Source: Tsuneonella troitsensis
GTDB taxonomy: Bacteria > Pseudomonadota > Alphaproteobacteria > Sphingomonadales > Sphingomonadaceae
Length of the DNA stretch: 64,000 nucleotides
Reading direction: 5' to 3'
Assembly (NCBI RefSeq): GCF_001441535.1
Contig: NZ_LMAU01000002.1
Coordinates: 310,001-374,000 of the forward strand
The stretch's first letter is position 1, and each line of letters opens with the position of its first letter. Made by a program: the position numbers and the translations under genes. A model generated the notes under the pieces. It saw nothing but the letters and a program-made list of their open reading frames with translations, was not told the DNA's origin and did not search any database. Shown here piece by piece: positions 48,402-57,574 of the stretch.

Positions 48402-49029
48402 CGCCGCCCTTGCGGCTGCCCTCGCCCTCTCGCTGCTCTCCTCACCCGCGCTCGCTCAGGATCAGGACGAGCCGGCGGCGAACCGCACTCCGAATGCAGA
48501 GGACGTGGCGATGACCCCGATCACCGACCTCAATCTGGCGAAGGATGAGATTCCGTCCGCGCTGCTGGCTGCCCAGGCCGGTCCCTACGCCAGCGTCGGG
48601 ATTCGGACGTGCGACGACATTGCCGCCGCGATCGCGCCGCTCGACGCGGCGCTGGGTCCGGACATGGACGTCGTGGAAAGCGAAAACGACCGGATCAGCG
48701 CAGGTTCGGTGGCCAAGAGCGTGGTGGCCTCGTTCATCCCGTTTCGCGGCATCCTGCGTGAACTCACGGGCGCTGCGGAACACCAGCGCAATTTCCAGGC
48801 CGCCATTTATGCCGGCGCGGTGCGCCGCGGCTACCTCAAAGGCTTGGGCGAACAGCGGAACTGCCCGTATCCTGCCCGCCCGGCATTCGCCCGGGTTGAA
48901 ATGGCAAGCGGGAAGAATACAGGGCCTGCCGCCGCCCCCTCGAGCGAAACGCCTGGTTTCGTTTCCGAACCGGTGGTCCAAGATATCTCCAAAGAAACCG
49001 GCGCGCAGCCTCGGGGAAATCGCCGCTGA
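48388..49029 (+). CDS. Hypothetical secreted protein
   Basis: A 213-residue exported protein: signal peptide ALAAALALSLLSSPALAQD (cleavage near residue 24) and a mature part with a hydrophobic amphipathic segment around GSVAKSVVASFIPFRGILREL and two cysteines (RTCDDI, QRNCPYP). I recognise no family. The start at 48388 lies inside the end of the zinc peptidase gene (14-base overlap), which suggests coupled translation. It ends 85 bases from the convergent M56 gene. Confidence 0.7.
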   Translation: MSRSDAALAAALALSLLSSPALAQDQDEPAANRTPNAEDVAMTPITDLNLAKDEIPSALLAAQAGPYASVGIRTCDDIAAAIAPLDAALGPDMDVVESENDRISAGSVAKSVVASFIPFRGILRELTGAAEHQRNFQAAIYAGAVRRGYLKGLGEQRNCPYPARPAFARVEMASGKNTGPAAAPSSETPGFVSEPVVQDISKETGAQPRGNRR

Positions 49030-49036
49030 TTTGAAA

Positions 49037-49061
49037 ACGGGGACGGCCGCGCCGTCCCCGC
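49037..49061 (-). terminator. Rho-independent terminator of blaI-M56 operon
   Basis: GGGGACGGC (49039-49047) and GCCGTCCCC (49051-49059) form a perfect 9-base stem with a 3-base loop; on the minus strand it is followed by GTTTTCAAA. It lies about 55 bases beyond the M56 stop. A second, weaker stem (CCGCGAA/TTCGCGG, 49069-49092) stands between it and the gene. Confidence 0.75.
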
Positions 49062-49113
49062 CCCTCCGCCGCGAACCGGGGACTGTTCGCGGGTATGCCA
49101 GGTAGGAGGGTCG

Positions 49114-50730
49114 TCAGCCCTTGTTCTCGCGCTCGAGCCGCTCGATTTCGCGGTCGAGGTCTTCGAGGACTTCCTTGCGGACTTCCTCGCTCATCGCGGA
49201 ATTCCCTGCAATCGTCGCACGAGCCGCACGGAGGCCACCGGCCGCGCCCATCAGCACCGACTTCTGGCAGAACCGGAACACGCGCCGTCCGTCTTCGGTC
49301 TTCGCCTCGCTCGAGCCGCCCTTGTCATCGCACGACATTTCGACGCGAGGCGCCATACGCGCGCTGAGCTCCGCCATCTTGCGGGACCTTTCGCCCAGCT
49401 CCGCCATCTTCTTCGAGTCGATGACGATCGTGCCAGCGATCTCCTTGTCGAGATTGGCCATCCGTTCCTCGAGGCGCTTCATCGCCTCTGCGAACTTCGG
49501 GTCGTCGGGGTTAAATTCCTTGCCGTCGATCCCGCGAAAATGAAACCGCATCGCATCGTGTTCGCCGGCGCCCTTCGCACCGAGGTGCTCGGCCTTGCCA
49601 TCGCGAATGATGACGACGCGGCGCTCTTTTTTCACGCCGTCCTTGGCCTCGCCCTCATCGCCGCTTTCGATGACGATACGCTGCACCGAAATCGGGCTCT
49701 CGGGCGGTAGCGGCGGGGTCGGCGCTTCCGGCGCATCAGGTGCTGCCGACGGAACCGGCGCTTCGGGTGGGAGTGGTGCTTCGGGAGCCTCGCTCTGCGC
49801 GTAGGTGATCGATGCGGTCAGCGGCAGCGCGAGCGCCGCAAAGCCGATCAGGGTACCGCCCATGCGGCGGCGGCGGATGGAATGATCGGTCATCGTCAGG
49901 TTCCTCAAACGGTGGATTATGGATTTCTCGCCCAGCACCGGACAGGCCATCGGCGCGGCAAGCGCGGCTCGGGGGGCGGCCGCTGCACCGGCGATGAGTG
50001 CTGCGTAGTGCGCCCGCTCGACCCGGTCCCGTCCGTGGACGACGCGGGCATCGCAGGCTGCCTCCTGGTCGCGGCGCATGGCGTTCCAGCCGAGCCTGGA
50101 GAGCGGATTGAACCAGTGAATCGCAAACAGCGGCAGGGCAGCGAAGTTGGCGAACAAATCGTGCGCGCGATGGTGGGCAAGCTCGTGCGCGAGGGCAAGA
50201 TCCCGCGCCGCGCGATCCGGAAGCGCCATGAAGCCGACCGGCATCGCAATGACTTTGTCGAACAACCCGAACGCCAACGGCGACCGGGTGGCGTAGGTCT
50301 CGACAAGCCGAATGTTGCCGGCGCTGCCTACTGTGTACGCACCGTCCAGCAAATCGCGTCGCAATTGCCGGTAGGCCAAAAGCCGCAATGCGATGTACGT
50401 CGCCGCACCCAGCAACCACACCGCGACCAGCAGCGGAGTCAGGCTTTCCCACCAAGCGGCGGGCGCCTGCGCGGAGGGAGCGCTTGCCGCTTCCATTGCC
50501 GCGAGGGCTGCAATCAGTTCCGGCGTGGCCTCGACCGATTGAGCAGCTGGCAAGGCTGACGGGGTCGGGGCCTCCAGTACGAGCGGCGGCATGATCAGTC
50601 GCATGAGCGGCAAGGCCCATAGCGCATAGGCAATCTTTGCCCCGAAATGCCGAGCGACCGGCTGGCGAACCGCAAGGACGAGGGCGATCAGCACCCCTGT
50701 CCAGACGAGCGTGTCGAGAAGCCAGGTCAT
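49114..50730 (-). CDS. M56 (BlaR1-type) membrane peptidase with a non-penicillin sensor
   Basis: A 538-residue membrane zinc peptidase related to BlaR1/MecR1. Three helices (about 5-22, 33-52, 98-118) precede the cytoplasmic zincin with HELAHH (182-187) and DQEAACDAR. A fourth helix (about 290-310) leads to a Pro/Ala-rich linker (314-345) and a periplasmic domain (350-538) that is charged and helical, with two cysteines (MSCDDK, FRFCQK). The penicillin-binding SxxK sensor of BlaR1 is absent, so the signal is something else. The start at 50730 overlaps the blaI stop (ATGA). Confidence 0.88.
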   Translation of the reverse strand: MTWLLDTLVWTGVLIALVLAVRQPVARHFGAKIAYALWALPLMRLIMPPLVLEAPTPSALPAAQSVEATPELIAALAAMEAASAPSAQAPAAWWESLTPLLVAVWLLGAATYIALRLLAYRQLRRDLLDGAYTVGSAGNIRLVETYATRSPLAFGLFDKVIAMPVGFMALPDRAARDLALAHELAHHRAHDLFANFAALPLFAIHWFNPLSRLGWNAMRRDQEAACDARVVHGRDRVERAHYAALIAGAAAAPRAALAAPMACPVLGEKSIIHRLRNLTMTDHSIRRRRMGGTLIGFAALALPLTASITYAQSEAPEAPLPPEAPVPSAAPDAPEAPTPPLPPESPISVQRIVIESGDEGEAKDGVKKERRVVIIRDGKAEHLGAKGAGEHDAMRFHFRGIDGKEFNPDDPKFAEAMKRLEERMANLDKEIAGTIVIDSKKMAELGERSRKMAELSARMAPRVEMSCDDKGGSSEAKTEDGRRVFRFCQKSVLMGAAGGLRAARATIAGNSAMSEEVRKEVLEDLDREIERLERENKG

Positions 50731-51113
50731 CGGCGTAGCTCCTTCACCAGCGCCTCGATCTCGGCGAGGTCCTCCTCGGTAAGGGCTTCGGATTCGGCCA
50801 GGTGGGCGAACAGCGGGGCGGCTCGTCCACCGAAAAGGCGTTCGACCAGTCGCTTCGATTCGCTGCCGAGGTAGTCGGAGCGTTCCACCAGCGGTGAATA
50901 TAAAAAGCGCCGCCCGTCGGGTTCGGTTGCAACCGCGCCCTTCGACACCAGCCGGCCCAGTAGGGTTTTGACCGTGGGCATCGACCAGTCGCGCTCGGCA
51001 CAGACGCGTTCGCACACGTCGACCGCCGTTAGCGGGCTTTCCGACCACAGAGCTTCCATGACCGCGTGTTCGGCTTCACTGATCCGTTCCGACGGTATGT
51101 CCGTATCTGCCAT
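50727..51113 (-). CDS. BlaI/MecI-family transcriptional repressor
   Basis: A 128-residue winged-helix repressor: ISEAEHAVMEALWSESPLTAVDV, then the recognition helix region PTVKTLLGRLVSKGAVATEPDGRRFLYSP and a C-terminal dimerisation domain. In classical systems BlaR1 cleavage inactivates it; the site is usually in the C-terminal third. GGGGAGGG precedes the ATG. It is translationally coupled to the M56 gene, and a TACA-N2-TGTA operator lies in its promoter, so it is very likely autoregulated. Confidence 0.92.
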   Translation of the reverse strand: MADTDIPSERISEAEHAVMEALWSESPLTAVDVCERVCAERDWSMPTVKTLLGRLVSKGAVATEPDGRRFLYSPLVERSDYLGSESKRLVERLFGGRAAPLFAHLAESEALTEEDLAEIEALVKELRR

Positions 51114-51134
51114 CGTGCCCTCCCCGACGTCGAT

Positions 51135-51165
51135 TACATCTGTAGCTGTATCGACTACGCCTGTA
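51135..51165. promoter_or_regulatory. BlaI operator and promoter
   Basis: TACATCTGTA (51135-51144) is an exact TACA-N2-TGTA dyad, the BlaI/MecI operator core; TACGCCTGTA (51156-51165) is a near copy 21 bases away. On the minus strand, TTTACA (51167-51162) and TACAGA (51144-51139) with a 17-base spacer resemble -35 and -10 elements, so the dyads would cover the promoter. Confidence 0.65.
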
Positions 51166-51241
51166 AACCTGAAGCGTGGATGAATGGCTGTTCAGGTCCT
51201 CTTGCGACAACTAGACAAACGCAATGGACCGCGATCGACCC

Positions 51242-52405
51242 ATGTCCCACGCCGTGCACAGCTTGGGCGACTGTCACAACATCATGGATTTCCGCACGCT
51301 GGCCAGGCGCCGGCTGCCCTATCCGGTGTTTCACTATATCGACGGCGGTGGCGACGACGAACGAACATTGGCGCGCAATACCGCTGCTTTCGATGACATC
51401 GACCTCGTGCCGAATGTTCTCGCCGGTGTAGGCACTATCGATACTTCCACCACTCTCATGGGCCGCGAGACCAGCCTGCCGCTGATCCTCAGCCCCACGG
51501 CTTTGCAACGCATCTTCCACTGGCAGGGCGAGCGGGCCGTCGCCCGCGTGGCCGAGCGGCACAACCTGTGGTTCGGCATCTCCAGCCTCTCGAGCGTCAG
51601 TATCGAGGAGATCGGCGCGAATTATGCCGGTCCCAAGATGCTGCAGTACTATTACCACAAGGATCGCGGGCTGAATGCGGCGCTGGTCGAGCGCGCCCGC
51701 GCGGCGAAGTTCGATGCCATCGCGCTGACCGTCGATACGATCGTTTCGGGCAACCGCGAACGGTGCAAACGGAGCGGCTTCACCACCCCTCCCCGCCTTT
51801 CCCCGTCCAGCTTCCTGTCGTACGCGACCAGACCCGCGTGGGCGCTCAACTTCCTGTTCCGCGAGCGCTTCAGCCTGCCGAACCTCGAAACACATGTCGC
51901 CGAGGGCAGCCGGCGGGCGATATCGATCCAGGACTATTTCAACGGGATGCTCGATCCCGACATGGACTGGACTGCGGTCGAGAAGTTGCGCGACGACTGG
52001 GGCGGCACGTTCTGCCTCAAGGGCGTGATGAGCGTAGCCGATGCCCGCCGCGCCGCCGATATCGGCTGCGACGCGATCATGGTGTCCAACCATGGTGGCA
52101 GGCAGCTCGACGGCAGCCGCGCCCCCTTCGACCAGTTGGAAGAGATCGTGGACGCCGTCGGCGACCGGATCGAAGTGATTTGCGACGGCGGCGTCCGCCG
52201 CGGCACGCACGTGCTCAAGGCGCTCGCGACCGGCGCCGCTGCGGCGTCGGGGGGCCGTCTTTACCTCTACGCGCTCGCTGCGGCGGGCGAAGCTGGCGTG
52301 GAGCGAGCCATCGCGATCCTGCGCCAAGAGATCGAGCGGGGAATGCGGCTCATGGGTGTTCGATCGGTCGCCGAGCTGAACCGGGACATGCTCCGCCGAC
52401 GATAG
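51242..52405 (+). CDS. FMN-dependent alpha-hydroxy-acid oxidase/dehydrogenase (LldD-like)
   Basis: A 387-residue flavoenzyme oxidising L-lactate or a similar 2-hydroxy acid. Family blocks are DCHNIMDFRTLARRRLPYPVF, the HYIDGGGDDE segment, LILSPTALQRIFH, DAIALTVDTIVSGNRERCKR, SNHGGRQLDG with the catalytic histidine and CDGGVRRGTHVLKALATGA binding the FMN phosphate. The start is uncertain (51224 or 51242); neither has a ribosome binding site. The 5' region is shared with the divergent blaI promoter, so BlaI could influence it. Confidence 0.88.
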   Translation: MSHAVHSLGDCHNIMDFRTLARRRLPYPVFHYIDGGGDDERTLARNTAAFDDIDLVPNVLAGVGTIDTSTTLMGRETSLPLILSPTALQRIFHWQGERAVARVAERHNLWFGISSLSSVSIEEIGANYAGPKMLQYYYHKDRGLNAALVERARAAKFDAIALTVDTIVSGNRERCKRSGFTTPPRLSPSSFLSYATRPAWALNFLFRERFSLPNLETHVAEGSRRAISIQDYFNGMLDPDMDWTAVEKLRDDWGGTFCLKGVMSVADARRAADIGCDAIMVSNHGGRQLDGSRAPFDQLEEIVDAVGDRIEVICDGGVRRGTHVLKALATGAAAASGGRLYLYALAAAGEAGVERAIAILRQEIERGMRLMGVRSVAELNRDMLRRR

Positions 52406-52467
52406 CGTCCACAGCAGACTGACCGAACAGGCTGGCGGCAGGTGCTTTTTTCCGTATCGAATGCGCC

Positions 52468-53490
52468 ATGCCCGATGGCGAATACCGTTTCGGCCCTTTC
52501 CATCTCGATGCGGACGAGCGCAGGCTAACGCGCGAGGGCGCTGCGATCGAAGTCAGCGGGCGATATCTCGACGCGTTGATTCTGCTGGTGTCCGAACCTG
52601 GGCGGCTGGTCAGCAAAGATCGCTTCATGGACGAGGTCTGGCGCGGCGTGCCGGTCACGGACGAAGCTTTGACCCAGTGCATTCGGGCCCTCCGCCGTGC
52701 GCTGGGCGACGATGCGGCAAACCCGCGATTCATCGAAACAGTGCCGCGCTACGGGTATCGCTTTATCGCGCTGTCGGATGCCCCACGACCTGATCAGTCG
52801 GTGGCGAATAACGCGCGGCGTTTTCCGTGGACCGACATCGCACGCGACAGCGGCGCCGCGGCACTCGGCGGTGCGATAGCCGGCGTGGTCGGCGCACTGG
52901 CCTATGTCGCGGCAGGCCTCGTTTCGCCGGGCATAGGTGCAGCCTCCACGCTGCTCGTACTGGTGAGTGTCAACTTGCTTCTCGGGCTCGCTGGCGGGCT
53001 TTTCGTCGGTGCCGGGATGGCGATTGCCGGCCGAAACGGAAGGGCGTCGCCGGCCATGATCGTCGGCGCCGCGCTGGGAGGGCTGGTGGTCGGCGCCATC
53101 GGGCGAACTGTCGGCAGCGATTTATTGACCCTGTTTTTCGGCCGCGCGCCTGGATCGATCACCGGAGCGTTCGAGGGATTGACCGTGGGTGCGGCGACCG
53201 GCCTTGCCGCGTGGCTCGCCTTGCGTCCGGGGCGCACGTCTCCCGTGCTGCGAACCGGAATCGCTGCGGCAATCGGAGCCATCACTGGCGTCGGAATTGC
53301 GTTGAGCGGCGGTCGGCTGATGATCGGCAGCCTGGCATCGCTGGCCGCCGAATTTCCGCAAACCAATCTGCGGCTCGAGACGCTCACCCCGCTGATGCTG
53401 TCGACCGCGACGGCGATGGAGGCCGCGCTGTTCGCCGGCTTCGTGACGGCAGCACTTCTCTGGTCCCGAAGGCTTTCCCAAACATCCTGA
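52468..53490 (+). CDS. Winged-helix regulator fused to a polytopic membrane domain
   Basis: A 340-residue protein: an OmpR/CadC-type DNA-binding domain (about 1-105: YRFGPFHLDADERRL, then the ALTQCIRALRRALGDDAANPRF recognition part and ETVPRYGYRFIA), then a region with about six to seven membrane helices rich in Gly and Ala (128-335). CadC and ToxR have one helix and a periplasmic sensor; here the sensor would be in the membrane itself. Target genes are unknown; the next gene, also a membrane protein, is a candidate. Confidence 0.82.
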   Translation: MPDGEYRFGPFHLDADERRLTREGAAIEVSGRYLDALILLVSEPGRLVSKDRFMDEVWRGVPVTDEALTQCIRALRRALGDDAANPRFIETVPRYGYRFIALSDAPRPDQSVANNARRFPWTDIARDSGAAALGGAIAGVVGALAYVAAGLVSPGIGAASTLLVLVSVNLLLGLAGGLFVGAGMAIAGRNGRASPAMIVGAALGGLVVGAIGRTVGSDLLTLFFGRAPGSITGAFEGLTVGAATGLAAWLALRPGRTSPVLRTGIAAAIGAITGVGIALSGGRLMIGSLASLAAEFPQTNLRLETLTPLMLSTATAMEAALFAGFVTAALLWSRRLSQTS

Positions 53491-53581
53491 GCGCGGATTT
53501 CAGCGATCCATCATCGAAGGCTCATGACCCTCATCGGCCAAGAGCGCCAAACGGCTCCTCGCAATGACGAGGAGAATTCGA

Positions 53582-54130
53582 ATGACTGCAAACCTGATGA
53601 GTGACCGGACGACGCGCAACCTGCGGATCGCCGGCTGGACGCTTGCCATCGCCCTGCTGGCGCTGCCTGCAGTGGCCATGCAATTCACCAAGGAAGTGAA
53701 CTGGACGGCTAGTGATTTCATCTTCGCGGGGGTCGTGTTCGCGGTGGTTGGCGGACTGTTCGAACTCGCGGCCCGCGCCAGCGCCAACATCGCCTATCGC
53801 GCGGCGGTGGTCGTCGCGGTGGCGAGCGCCTTCCTGCAACTGTGGATCACGCTCGCCGTCGGTATCATCGGCAGCGAGGACAACCCGGCCAACTGGACCT
53901 ACATCGCGATGGTCCTGATCGCGATCTCGGTCTCAGCCGTGGCGCAGGGCAAGGCCATACTGATGGCGCGGGCCATGCTGGTCGTGCTGGGTGTGCAGGT
54001 TTTGTTCAGCGCACTCCACCTGATCGACGGGCACTTCACGCTTGTGATCGACCTGTTCTTCGCTTCGCTCTGGTTCCTGTCGTCGCGCCTGTTCGCGCGC
54101 GCGGCAGGAGAGATCGCCAACCCTGCCTAG
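53582..54130 (+). CDS. Membrane protein of unknown function
   Basis: A 182-residue protein with five to six membrane helices (starting near residue 15: IAGWTLAIALLALPAVAM; then FIFAGVVFAVVGGLFELA, AAVVVAVASAFLQLWITLAVGIIG, YIAMVLIAISVSAV and others). GAGGAG stands 6-8 bases before the ATG at 53582; an earlier in-frame start lacks it. It lies 91 bases downstream of the membrane-bound regulator on the same strand. I recognise no function. Confidence 0.75.
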   Translation: MTANLMSDRTTRNLRIAGWTLAIALLALPAVAMQFTKEVNWTASDFIFAGVVFAVVGGLFELAARASANIAYRAAVVVAVASAFLQLWITLAVGIIGSEDNPANWTYIAMVLIAISVSAVAQGKAILMARAMLVVLGVQVLFSALHLIDGHFTLVIDLFFASLWFLSSRLFARAAGEIANPA

Positions 54131-54170
54131 GCGGGCAAACGACGATCCTCCTTCGGCGGCGTCCGGTCCG

Positions 54171-55994
54171 TCAGTAAACCCGCTTCTTGGGATTGATGTA
54201 CTGGACGTCGTCGGTGAGCGTGTATTCGTGCACCGGGCGGTAATCGATCTTCACCGATCCGCCCTGGCCGCCCCAGCCATCGAACCAGGCGGCGGTGTGC
54301 TTCATCCAGTTTGCATCGTCGCGCTCGGGGAAATCCTCGTGCGCGTGGGCCCCGCGGCTTTCCTTGCGGTTGTAGGCGCTCGCCATCGTCACGCTTGCTT
54401 GTGCGATGAGGTTGTCCAGTTCCAGCGTCTCGACGAGATCGGTATTCCAGATCAGGGAGCGGTCGGTAACCGCGATGTCCTGCATCGAGGCATAGATGCC
54501 CGTCAGCTTGTCGACGCCTTCCTTCATCAAGTCGTTGTTGCGGAAGACAGCCGCGTGCTGCGTCATCGCCTGCTGCATGTTGCGGCGGATTTCCGCGGTC
54601 GGCGCCCCGCCCTTGGCGTTGCGGAAGCGGTCGAGGCGAGTCAGCGCCAGATCGGCGCTGTCCTTGGGCAGTTCGTCATGCGCGGTGCCCGGCTTGATCA
54701 GTTCCTTGAGACGATGACCCGTCGCGCGGCCGAACACCACGAGGTCGATCAGCGAGTTCGAGCCGAGGCGGTTCGCACCATGGACCGAGACGCAAGCCGC
54801 CTCGCCCACCGCGAACAGCCCGGGCACCACCGTTTCCGGGTTTCCGTCGGCGCCGATGGTCACGACTTCGCCGTGATAGTTACAGGGTATGCCGCCCATG
54901 TTGTAGTGGACCGTAGGCGACACCGGCAGCGGCTGGCGCGTCAGGTCGACATTGGCGAATATCTTGCCGCTTTCGGTGATGCCCGGCAGCCGCTCGGCCA
55001 GGATCTTCGGATCGATGTGGTCGAGGTGCAGGAAGATGTGGTCCTTGTTCGGGCCGACGCCCCGGCCTTCGCGGATTTCGAGCGCCATCGAGCGGCTCAC
55101 GACATCGCGGCTGGCGAGGTCCTTCGCGCTCGGGGCATAGCGTTCCATGAAACGCTCGCCCTCCGAATTGGTAAGGTAGCCGCCTTCGCCGCGCGCACCC
55201 TCGGTGATGAGGACGCCCGCGCCGTAGATGCCGGTCGGGTGGAACTGGACGAACTCCATGTCCTGTAACGGCAGCCCGGCGCGCAGGACCATGCCGCCGC
55301 CGTCTCCGGTACAAGTGTGCGCGCTGGTCGCGGTGAAATAACAGCGGCCATAGCCTCCGGTCGCCAGCACGACCGACTTGGCACGGAAGCGGTGGATCGA
55401 TCCGTCGTCGAGACACAGCGCGATCACGCCGACGCAGGCGCCGTCCTTCATGATTAGGTCGATCGCGAAGTATTCGATGAAGAAGTCCGCATCGTACTTC
55501 AGGCTCTGCTGGTAGAGCGCGTGGAGCATCGCGTGCCCGGTGCGGTCTGCCGCGGCAGCGGTGCGCTGAACCGGCGGGCCTTCGCCCATGTTCTGCATGT
55601 GACCGCCGAAGGGGCGCTGGTAAATCGTGCCGTCGGGATTCCGGCTGAATGGGACGCCTGCGTGCTCCAGCTCGTACACGGCCTGGGGAGCTTCGCGCAC
55701 CATGTATTCGATGGCGTCCTGATCGCCGAGCCAGTCCGATCCCTTGACGGTATCGTACATGTGCCAGGTCCAGTGGTCCGGCGAATTGTTGCCGAGCGAG
55801 GCGGCAATGCCGCCTTGCGCCGCGACCGTGTGGCTGCGGGTCGGAAAAACCTTGGTGATGTTCGCGGTCCGCAGCCCGGCCTCGGCCGCGCCCATAGTCG
55901 CGCGCAGGCCCGAACCGCCCGCGCCGACCACTACGACATCATAGGTATGGTCGATGATCTTGTAAGCTGAAACACTGGTATTCTGGGCGGCCAT
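54171..55994 (-). CDS. sdhA: Succinate dehydrogenase flavoprotein subunit
   Basis: FAD subunit of complex II, oxidising succinate to fumarate, 607 residues. The dinucleotide motif is [11 protein letters not shown], the FAD attachment histidine is His 55 ([12 protein letters not shown]), and the catalytic [23 protein letters not shown] and HMGGIP-like [11 protein letters not shown] segments are present. It shares a base with the sdhD stop. No sdhB follows: the next gene is convergent. Confidence 0.97.
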   Translation of the reverse strand: MAAQNTSVSAYKIIDHTYDVVVVGAGGSGLRATMGAAEAGLRTANITKVFPTRSHTVAAQGGIAASLGNNSPDHWTWHMYDTVKGSDWLGDQDAIEYMVREAPQAVYELEHAGVPFSRNPDGTIYQRPFGGHMQNMGEGPPVQRTAAAADRTGHAMLHALYQQSLKYDADFFIEYFAIDLIMKDGACVGVIALCLDDGSIHRFRAKSVVLATGGYGRCYFTATSAHTCTGDGGGMVLRAGLPLQDMEFVQFHPTGIYGAGVLITEGARGEGGYLTNSEGERFMERYAPSAKDLASRDVVSRSMALEIREGRGVGPNKDHIFLHLDHIDPKILAERLPGITESGKIFANVDLTRQPLPVSPTVHYNMGGIPCNYHGEVVTIGADGNPETVVPGLFAVGEAACVSVHGANRLGSNSLIDLVVFGRATGHRLKELIKPGTAHDELPKDSADLALTRLDRFRNAKGGAPTAEIRRNMQQAMTQHAAVFRNNDLMKEGVDKLTGIYASMQDIAVTDRSLIWNTDLVETLELDNLIAQASVTMASAYNRKESRGAHAHEDFPERDDANWMKHTAAWFDGWGGQGGSVKIDYRPVHEYTLTDDVQYINPKKRVY

Positions 55995-56380
55995 CAGGCG
56001 GCTCCTGCGAGTGCTATGCGGACGATCGAGAACACGGCAATGCCGGCCCCGGCCACCGCCAGAATGTTGAGCGCCGCGATGGCGGCGAACTTGTTGCCGG
56101 GCGTGTGGACGTAATCCTCTACCAGAACCTGCAGGCCGAGGCGGGCGTGCCAGAACACGTTGACCGAGAAGATCGCCAGCGCCGCCGCCGGCAATGGCTC
56201 GGCCGCCCAGGCACGCAGCGCCGCATAGTCATGCGACGGAAGCAGCGCCAGGCTGAATGCCAGGAACAGCCCGAGGATCAGGTTGCCGATCGCGGTGAAG
56301 CGTTGCAGCAGCCAGTGGTGAGTGCCGTGGTGCGCCGAGCCGAGCCCGCGCACCTTGCCGATCGAAGTACCGTTGCCCAT
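55994..56380 (-). CDS. sdhD: Succinate dehydrogenase membrane anchor subunit
   Basis: A 128-residue anchor with three helices and the segment [36 protein letters not shown] carries a heme- and quinone-site histidine. With SdhC it holds heme b and the ubiquinone site. It lies 13 bases after sdhC and overlaps sdhA by one base (TGATG). Confidence 0.93.
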   Translation of the reverse strand: MGNGTSIGKVRGLGSAHHGTHHWLLQRFTAIGNLILGLFLAFSLALLPSHDYAALRAWAAEPLPAAALAIFSVNVFWHARLGLQVLVEDYVHTPGNKFAAIAALNILAVAGAGIAVFSIVRIALAGAA

Positions 56381-56393
56381 TGCTTCGCTCTCC

Positions 56394-56771
56394 TCAGCTC
56401 AGGACCAGCGCCCAGAAGCCTGCCGTCAGCAGGACCCCGAGCAGCGGAACGACGATGGACCAGGTCTTGTTGGTGGCCAGTTCGTAACCCGCCCCGATAT
56501 CGAGCACGAAGTGGCGAAGGCCGCTGCTCATGTGGCTGAAAAACGCCCATGACAGGCCGACGAGCACGATCATGCCGGGCACCGAACCCATGATTTCCTG
56601 AAAGTTCGCGTAGGATTCGGCACCGCCCGCAAGCGCCGCGAGCCACCAAACCAGCACGCCCAGTCCCACCAGCGCCATGCCGTCGCCGGTTATCCGGTGC
56701 AGGATCGAGACCGCCATGTGCGGTCCCCATTTCCAGATTTGCAGATGCGGAGAAAGTGGGCGGTTGGCCAT
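56394..56771 (-). CDS. sdhC: Succinate dehydrogenase cytochrome b556 subunit
   Basis: A 125-residue, three-helix subunit with the family signature RPLSPHLQIWKW and SILHRITGDGM, and the heme-ligand segment AFFSHMSSGLRHFVLD. First gene of sdhCDA. The 95-base gap to the divergent SDR gene (56772-56866) must hold both promoters; I see no clear element in it. Confidence 0.95.
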   Translation of the reverse strand: MANRPLSPHLQIWKWGPHMAVSILHRITGDGMALVGLGVLVWWLAALAGGAESYANFQEIMGSVPGMIVLVGLSWAFFSHMSSGLRHFVLDIGAGYELATNKTWSIVVPLLGVLLTAGFWALVLS

Positions 56772-56866
56772 GAAAGGGTCCCGTTTCGAATGCGCCCTCC
56801 CCTTAACGCGTTGACCGCATGGCGCAAGCGCTCGACACGCAACGGACGATGAAGGAAAGAGAACAC

Positions 56867-57574
56867 ATGACCACCATCCTTCTCACCGGCGCATCGCGTG
56901 GAATCGGGGCCGCGGCGCGCGAGGCGCTGGAGGCGCGCGGCTGCCGCGTCATCGGACAGGCGACGCGCGCCGAAACCGGCATCATCGCTGCCGATTTCGC
57001 CGACCCGCAGGCTCCGCAGGCTCTGTGGGAAAGCGCGCTGGAGATGGCAGGCGGACGGATAGACGTGCTGGTGAACAACGCCGGCCTGTTCGCCGCAAAC
57101 CCGCTCGATTCGTCCGACATCGCCTGGCTCGACGGGTGGGAGGATACGTTGCGGATCAACCTTACCTCCGCCGCGCAACTCTCGCGCTTCGCGGTGCGGC
57201 ACTGGCAAGCCGATGGCCGGCCGGGACGCGTGGTTCACGTGGCAAGCCGCGCGGGGCACCGCGGCGATTCGCCGGCGCACTGGCATTACGCGGCGGCCAA
57301 AGGCGGAATGCTCGCCCTCCACAAGACGATCGCCCGCCAGTACGCTGCGAACGGCATCCTCAGCTATGCGATCGCACCGGGATTTACCGATACCGACATG
57401 GCCGGGGACTACCTCGCGAGCCGCGGCGGACCTGGCCTGCTCGCGGACATTCCGTTGGGCCGTGTCGCAACGCCGCAGGAAATCGCGACGATGATCGTGT
57501 TTTGTGCACTCGACGCCCCGCCGAGCATGACCGGCGCGACGATGGATGCCAACGGAGCCAGTTATGTTCGCTAG
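56867..57574 (+). CDS. SDR-family oxidoreductase
   Basis: A 235-residue short-chain dehydrogenase with TGASRGIG, NNAGLFAANPLD, the catalytic serine in HVASRAG and HYAAAKGGM (YxxxK). The ending FTDTDMAG...GATMDANGASYVR is like the 3-oxoacyl-ACP reductase-like group, but no substrate can be given. AAGGAAAG precedes the ATG at 56867; an earlier ATG is out of family. It overlaps the metallo-beta-lactamase gene by 11 bases. Confidence 0.87.
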   Translation: MTTILLTGASRGIGAAAREALEARGCRVIGQATRAETGIIAADFADPQAPQALWESALEMAGGRIDVLVNNAGLFAANPLDSSDIAWLDGWEDTLRINLTSAAQLSRFAVRHWQADGRPGRVVHVASRAGHRGDSPAHWHYAAAKGGMLALHKTIARQYAANGILSYAIAPGFTDTDMAGDYLASRGGPGLLADIPLGRVATPQEIATMIVFCALDAPPSMTGATMDANGASYVR

